Positions 7,561 through 11,685 of a stretch of DNA of 11,685 nt are shown one piece after another. Made by a program: the position numbers and the translations under genes. The notes beneath the pieces are model-generated. The model did not search any database. It was given only the letters and a program-made list of their open reading frames with translations, and was not told the DNA's origin. Position 1 is the first letter of the stretch; each line of letters starts with the position of its first letter. This DNA comes from Dunaliella salina (lineage: Eukaryota > Chlorophyta > Chlorophyceae > Chlamydomonadales > Dunaliellaceae): assembly GCA_002284615.2 (NCBI GenBank), contig MU069691.1, positions 323,842 to 335,526 on the forward strand, in the 5' to 3' direction.

Positions 7561-8377
7561 TTGGATTTTTCCAGAAGGAATTGCAAATTTCCTTGTTTGC
7601 AAGCTGAGAGATTGGGTGGTGGCCTACATTGTTTGTGTTGTTGGTGGATGGTGTGGCTTCGTTAAGCGTTTGCCATCTCTGGTAGTGGTAGCCTGAGGTG
7701 TCAGCGCAACCAAGTTTGTGTTTCTTGTGCATGTGCGTATTAAATTTGTCGCTCATGTCGGTGAGATAGCGCATCGGGAAAATGTGGGTGCGGTGTCTGC
7801 CATCATTTTGTGTGGAAGTGGTCTTCAATGAAAGCCAATAGAAGTTGTGGGAGGGGTCCCTGGCATCCGGAAGCATAATGTCTACTGTGTCAGAGAGGGC
7901 TGCGGTGCGAGCGCAAGCGTCAGCCCCCTCATTTCCTATGATGCCAGGGTGGGCTTTGACTTTATAAAAATGGATAGGGTGAGGGGAGTGTTCTATTATG
8001 GTTGATATTGGGTGTATGAGCTCTGCATGTATGTGATACCTCATGCGCATGGGATAAAGGGTTTGATCAGACATCTGAAAGAGGCAGGATGCACTATCAG
8101 TGGCAATTTTGGTCTGCTCGTTGGAGCGCAATCAGGATACCTACGAGTTCTGCTCTTGTGATAGTACTGGTAGGCCCATGGCCATGGGTTTTATGTGTAG
8201 TTGTAAGTGTTGAGAGGGTTGAGTAGTGTCTCTTCATGGTTTATAAACACCTGAGCCTGATAGTGGTGGGGAATCATCATCTCTGTGTTCAATTACACTG
8301 CCGTCAGTGTAGGTCATTTCCCTCCAATCCTTGATTTTGGGTGTGAATGTCCACGGGTTTCCTTGTAACCCCGATGG
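7538..8377 (-). pseudogene. LINE A: RNase H domain, frameshifted
   Basis: The four acidic RNase H positions are all visible. The first is WREMTYTDGS (Asp at 8303-8305), followed in frame by GSGVYKP and a TGA. The second is TITRAELVGILIAL in another frame (Glu at 8148-8150). The third is KIATDSAS back in the first frame (Asp at 8096-8098). The fourth lies in FYKVKAHPGIIGNEGADA. After the domain come conserved-looking blocks (FPMRYLTDMSDKFNTHMHKK, ISQLANKEICNSFW) and a stop at 7538. RNase H removes the RNA strand from the cDNA hybrid during element replication. Intact catalytic residues beside at least two frameshifts suggest decay by indels rather than loss of active-site residues. The next segment continues in a third frame. 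Confidence 0.88.
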
Positions 8378-8400
8378 TTACTGCACGGTTGCAGTCTATG

Positions 8401-8426
8401 TTACTAGCTGAGAAACCAGCTAGTAA
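8401..8426. repeat. 10-bp perfect inverted repeat at the LINE A 5' edge
   Basis: TTACTAGCTG (8401-8410) and CAGCTAGTAA (8417-8426) form a perfect stem with a 6-nt loop. It lies about 20 bp outside the first recognisable RNase H codon, near the truncation point. Confidence 0.75.
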
Positions 8427-8683
8427 TGGTCCTGTAATGAAATACAACATTCCAACGCTCCTCTTCCTTTTAAGCTTGAAAACTTATAGCTTTCCATGTT
8501 TGATGCACTTGACCCTCTCATTGCATGTGCCCTCCTCCTCATCAATTCGATTTCGGTCTTGTTTTTCTTTGGCCTCCCCGACAATTGTACACATGACATG
8601 TCAATCAATGCATCTTCTGCTTTACTGAAACCCTGAAGGGCTGCCTTCTTTTTCAGAAGTCCGGCCAGCTGGTCCTGACAGGT
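8420..8683 (-). other. Unassigned basic open frame with a GRPKK motif
   Basis: A minus-strand frame is open for 88 codons from 8683 (just after a TGA at 8684-8686) to 8420. It starts with a Lys- and Gln-rich, helix-like part (DQLAGLLKKKAALQGF), then LSGRPKKNKTEIELMRRRAH. GRPKK resembles an AT-hook core and also occurs in the basic tails of some MULE transposases. Open reading resumes upstream of the TGA with MQLMKNQ. The composition looks protein-like, but I cannot place it in a family. It could be a decayed host exon, a transposase remnant, or part of another element. The 3' third may be chance extension. Confidence 0.3.
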
Positions 8684-8755
8684 TCATTGGTTTTTCATCA
8701 GCTGCATTGTCCTATAAATGGTTCAGTGTATGTCTGTGCTGCGTGATAGTGTAGC

Positions 8756-8889
8756 ACCTCTGTTCATGGACATTGCATTTCTGAGCTCATGGATTTATTT
8801 TTGACTGGCGTAGACCAGTCACAGACTAATCAGCCAAGCGCTCTGACTGAAGGTCCTTAAACATTGTAACCATTGTAACCTCTGTTCAT
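8756..8889. mobile_element. 110-bp segment between 12-bp direct repeats
   Basis: ACCTCTGTTCAT occurs exactly at 8756-8767 and 8878-8889, flanking 110 bp. The interior contains a GACTGG-N6-CCAGTC hairpin (8803-8820). On the minus strand a TTCAGTCAGAGCGC string resembles the A-box side of a tRNA, with the hairpin where a T arm might be, but the loop lacks a proper B box. The direct repeats are what a target-site duplication looks like, so a short retroposon is plausible. No poly(A) or clear tail is present, and chance or a local duplication remains possible. Confidence 0.4.
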
Positions 8890-9292
8890 TTTTTTCCTGT
8901 CTTCACTTTTGTTACACACGCAGCTTATGCATTTCTGCCTCATGTTCATTCCCAATACCAAGCAGCCAAACTAATTGACTAATGGTCAAGTTCCCTGCAA
9001 TCTTGTACCCCAGAACTTATTCCTTAATTTTAAGGGGTGTCCCTTTGAGCAATTGATGCCGGCAAGAGACCTTGCTTGTTCTTTTTCTGAGAGCAATTAC
9101 CACACGCCAAGCCGTCGTGGGGGGGCCCCCTCTGCCAACTTGTCTACCCCCGTAGCTTTCCCTTTTCTCTCCGGAGCCTCAATTTTACTTTTTTTTCCCT
9201 TTTTTGGTTACAGGGACTCAGTCAAGAAGCATTACACCCCTTTTCTCCTTCACAGGGTGTAGTAAGAGCTTCCCCCACTGGTGAACATCTCC
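8890..9292. other. Gene-free stretch with pyrimidine tracts
   Basis: No gene is recognised. The stretch contains long pyrimidine runs ending in TTACAG (near 9213) and TTCACAG (near 9255), which look like splice acceptors, a GGGGGCCCCC palindrome at 9121-9130, and a TACACCC/GGGTGTA stem (about 9232-9261). An open plus-strand frame across 8975-9262 has no recognisable domain. Confidence 0.4.
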
Positions 9293-9516
9293 CCTATGTC
9301 ATTGTTGAATTCGTGCCTGACTTTGCATGCCTGTTCAGACAGAGTAACCGTGTGTATATTTCTTCCAGCATATGACTCTTCTGAACTCAGAGCAAAACTT
9401 TGTTTTCGCAATTCGAGCCCTGCTTCCTTTTTTGCCTAGGTCGGTATGCTTTCCGCTCAGCTGCCCTTGAAGGCGGATATAGCGTGTAACCTTACCTTAC
9501 CTTACCTATGTCATTG
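9293..9516 (+). mobile_element. SINE-like retroposon with target-site duplications
   Basis: CCTATGTCATTG is found exactly at 9293-9304 and 9505-9516, flanking a 200-bp segment. The segment ends on the plus strand in an ACCTT repeat (about 9488-9504) that runs straight into the right-hand copy, as expected for a retroposon tail. AATTCGAGCCC at 9410-9420 matches the Pol III B-box pattern. An A box is not convincing: ACTCAGAGC at about 9385-9393 is a weak candidate and lies about 80 bp into the element. TTCCGC and GCGGAT can pair just upstream of the tail. Non-autonomous retroposition by a LINE is the likely origin; exact flanking repeats suggest it is relatively young. Confidence 0.75.
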
Positions 9517-10293
9517 GGTACGCTCTTTCCCGATTTTCTTCCTCAGATCTGACCATGTCCACAAATTTTTCCATATTAAAATGCAGAGTTTTTTTCCGCC
9601 TAAGTGATTTGTTTCAATCCTTCCCTCTCCCTTTTCCCATACCTGGTGTAGGGAGTGTTCCAATAGCAATGCTTATGCACTCGACATCTAAAATCATAAA
9701 AAAATGTTTCCTTGATACCATGGTTTTTTGGACGAGCAACGAAGCACACAGCTGGCAGAGAAGATGCAAAGTTTAAAATTTGCACGCACTCTCCATATCA
9801 ATTTAGATACAAGGTGCGCAATCCCCATGTCACTTGCAGGCGCCCTCCACTAACTAAAGCACCCCTGCAAGGAAAGTAGAATTGCACCCAGCTCCAAGGC
9901 ACAACAAAGAATAAATGATCTGGGACCAGTGCCTTGGGAGCACTGCTTGATAAAGATGCAACGTAAGCGTCCAAACATCCATCTAGCAAATAAACATGTA
10001 AGCCTGCTGTTTGACAAATTTCCATAAAACCCCCAAAAGGAGAAAGAATCACTTCAGGGAAATATACAATGGTTCAAGCTGCCCAACGCCAACCTTCTGC
10101 AAACCTAAATATTTCCATCCTACCCAACCATCTTACCCAAGCCCCTTTTGTATCATGGAGAAAGGAAGCAAGAATTTTACGGCACAAATCGTGTACCCTC
10201 AGTCCAATGGAAACAAGAAACACAAACAATGCTGATCCACTTTGAAGCCTTTGACCCTTCCTCTTACTTTCTACCTCGTCGCAGCATTTTGGC
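9517..10293. other. Gene-free stretch, nothing recognised
   Basis: There are only short open frames in several directions, the longest being a minus-strand one at 9798-10052, and none has a recognisable domain. No repeats, RNA genes or element ends stand out. Confidence 0.4.
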
Positions 10294-10794
10294 CTACGAA
10301 CCTAGCAACTTCCTATTGGGACCATTCCTCGAGAGCAACCCCACATAACAGCCCAACCTTGTAGATAGTTGCACTTGAAGGTAGTTCTGCAGTCGTAAGG
10401 CTAAACCACTCAAACAAGCTCCTAACGACACATTGACGACCACTTTTTCCACAAGCAACCACATGTTCTTGAGCACACCAACAGCTCATTCAATGGAGCC
10501 GGTGACACTCCCAAATCCCCCGCCGCTCCTGGCGCTCAGGGATCCCGCTCCCCTGCTATCTACCCTCTCCTGTTCAGCCTGCTCCGGGCTCCCACTGCCA
10601 GCGCTCAACAATGACACGTCCAGCCGATCGCCAGCCCCCTCAGGCTCCACAGGGTGGGAGCGCGTGCGGCGGTGCTGTTGGCGGCGGCGCTGCGTGCGCC
10701 CTGCTGGGAGGTGGTGCACGAATACATTGTTTAGAACGTCGAGGTTGAAATTAGAGGATGTCACCTGAAGCCTGAAATTGCCAGCTTTATGCAA
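10294..10794 (-). other. Unassigned minus-strand open frame with one internal stop
   Basis: One minus-strand frame stays open from 10794 to 10294 except for a single TGA at 10486-10488, about 165 codons. The first part (about 10490-10720) is GC- and CpG-rich and encodes a low-complexity Arg-, Gly- and Ser-rich sequence. The part after the stop has a short hydrophobic segment (VVVNVSLGACLSGLAL). No family is recognised. A first exon or 5' UTR of a host gene, or chance openness due to high GC, would both fit. Confidence 0.2.
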
Positions 10795-11059
10795 GTTCCC
10801 TTCATGTGTGCGACTTTATGCATGCGCCCTGCTGGAAGATGGTGCACGAATGCATTGTGAAGGTGGGAATACAGGAAAACCTAAGATTGCGAGTTTGGAT
10901 GGGCTGTATGCAGAAGGTACCGATCTGCCTCCTGCTTATGATGCGGAGAAATTGATTCAAATGCACATGCGCTATAAATGAGTTTGGAACCAGAGGGGGT
11001 TACCGCAGGCTTGAAATCGCCAGGTTTTTGCAAGGTCCTTGCACGCGTACGATTTACTG
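10695..11059. repeat. Degenerate tandem repeats of about 110-130 bp
   Basis: A 36-nt block starting TGCGCCCTGCTGG recurs at 10695-10730 and 10823-10858 with three mismatches. A second block starting GCCTGAAATTGCC at 10770-10820 matches 11009-11059 at roughly 38 of 51 positions, and a weaker relative lies near 10880. Together these suggest three or four decayed units, 110-130 bp apart. Their phase against the open frame at 10294-10794 is not kept, so they are probably noncoding. Confidence 0.65.
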
Positions 11060-11336
11060 TAAGCTACAAGCAAAAATTTTGGTCCCTGTGGGTGAGCTGT
11101 GGGCCTAATATTGGTGATCTGATGCCAGGTGCATGATAGGGGCACTCCCATTTTCATCAATTTTGGTGATTACTCAGATTTTTGTAAACAATTATGGTTG
11201 GTATGCTTGGATTTGAGAAAGAAAATGAGAAAGAGAATGTCCCTGCAACACAGGCCCTCTGGTCCGCCAGACCTGGCCTGAGACCTACAATTGGTGGGGA
11301 TATGAAGACTGAACTCTCATTTTCCTATCCCCAAGG
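11060..11336. other. Gene-free stretch
   Basis: No gene is recognised. A CCCCAAGG near 11330 would read Pro-Gln-Gly just ahead of the RT scrap, a possible remnant of the RT PQG motif in a shifted frame, but the spacing to YVDD is shorter than usual. Confidence 0.35.
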
Positions 11337-11555
11337 TTGATGGTCATGTGGCTCAAAGTTTTGAAGACACTCCTTGACAGCCACTACTTCTATGTTGATG
11401 ACACCCAAATGCTGTTCGGAGGCTGCACAGACAAGCAACTGCCTGCAGCACTGCGAGACATGTGCAAGGTACTAAGCAGGAATCAACTCATCGCGCACCC
11501 CCCAAAAAACAGACTAATTTTGCAAGCACGCTTTAACAGCGCAGCCCCAAAATAA
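11337..11555 (+). pseudogene. Reverse transcriptase scrap with YVDD motif (CR1/jockey-like LINE)
   Basis: This short plus-strand frame contains HYFYVDDTQMLFGG, the catalytic Y-x-D-D motif C of reverse transcriptase with the T-Q-L/M continuation typical of CR1-, L2- and jockey-type LINEs; the two Asp codons are at 11397-11402. Downstream, DMCKVLSRNQLIAHPPKNRL matches the usual pattern of a helix then N-x-L-x-x-x-P-x-K-x-x-x-I/L (motif D region). The open frame ends at a TAA soon after, and no fingers domain, endonuclease or 3' end is seen. It differs from LINE B in strand and in motif C type, so it is a separate lineage. It is a short, dead fragment. Confidence 0.75.
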
Positions 11556-11659
11556 TCATTTTGAACTACACATCAACCACGCAAGGGCACTCTTGACCAC
11601 ACATACCTAACTGAACATCGGGCAGAATGCTAATTTACACAGCCACGCATGTTTAGGGT

Positions 11660-11685
11660 CACACACACACACACACACACACACA
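11660..11685. repeat. (CA)n microsatellite at the window edge
   Basis: Thirteen uninterrupted CA units run to the last base, so the full length is unknown. Confidence 0.95.

Larger units (their letters stand above)
6531..8377 (-). mobile_element. LINE fragment A: RNase H, zinc finger, nuclease-like 3' portion
   Basis: Read on the minus strand from 8377 to 6531, this is the 3' end of a non-LTR retrotransposon: RNase H, CCHC finger, a PD-(D/E)xK-like region, a stop at 6679, a 122-nt 3' UTR, a hairpin and a five-unit CTTTT tail. The reverse transcriptase that should precede RNase H is absent, so the copy is 5'-truncated near 8380-8400, as is usual for LINE insertions. RNase H together with a C-terminal restriction-like nuclease recalls Dualen/RandI of green algae; that clade placement is inference. 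No flanking target-site duplication was found at 8400 versus 6530. Confidence 0.8.

Noticed and set aside
6516..8445. CAGGACCAT near both ends of LINE A as a target-site duplication
   Set aside because: The two copies are in inverted orientation and not at the element edges.
8800..8860. A tRNA gene on the minus strand
   Set aside because: Only D-arm-like and T-arm-like pieces are present; no acceptor stem, no proper anticodon stem and no B box.
9121..9130. GGGGGCCCCC palindrome as a regulatory site
   Set aside because: No neighbouring gene or second copy; short homopolymer runs can produce it by chance.
8975..9262. Plus-strand open frame of 95 codons
   Set aside because: It is low in recognisable content, crosses pyrimidine tracts and has no domain; most likely chance.
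8390..9300. Endonuclease (APE) domain of LINE B upstream of LINE A
   Set aside because: I looked for the expected N-terminal, GDFN and SDH-type motifs on the minus strand and did not see them; the frames there do not look LINE-like.

Overview
This window looks like repeat-rich nuclear DNA from a eukaryote with a large genome. No intact host gene could be recognised. The only confident protein homologies are decayed non-LTR (LINE-type) retrotransposon fragments, full of frameshifts and stops. Two of them resemble a LINE lineage that I associate, from memory only, with green algae and early-diverging plants; one has RNase H plus a second nuclease-like domain, as in the Dualen/RandI clade of Chlamydomonas. 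Two short telomere-like motifs of the plant TTTAGGG type fit a green-lineage host. A CR1/jockey-like reverse transcriptase scrap and a (CA)n tract fit many animals too, so the organism stays open.

Layout, left to right. Positions 1-440 hold a nested AT-rich inverted repeat and a GC-rich block with an unassigned minus-strand open frame. Positions 735-860 hold a dense palindromic cluster of GCGGTTGA and its complement. Positions 1425-3130 contain two diverged copies (about 620 bp each, about 1085 bp apart) of a noncoding repeat. Positions 3577-6530 carry LINE fragment B on the minus strand: linker, reverse transcriptase and C-terminal zinc-finger region, in at least three frames. Positions 6531-8377 carry LINE fragment A, also minus strand: RNase H, an intact CCHC finger, a PD-(D/E)xK-like region, a 3' UTR, a terminal hairpin and a (CTTTT)5 tail. 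A's tail abuts B's truncated 5' edge directly.

From 8400 to 9520 there is an unassigned basic open frame, a 110-bp segment between 12-bp direct repeats, and a clean 200-bp retroposon with 12-bp target-site duplications and an ACCTT-repeat tail. Positions 10294-11060 hold an unassigned GC-rich minus-strand open frame overlapping degenerate tandem repeats of about 110-130 bp. Positions 11337-11555 hold a plus-strand reverse transcriptase scrap with a YVDD motif. The window ends inside a (CA)n microsatellite.

Nothing here works together as an operon or pathway. The window is a layered record of retrotransposon insertion, truncation and decay. The most informative parts are the 3'-end structures of the elements, the loss of catalytic residues, and the palindromic cluster, which no coding feature explains.
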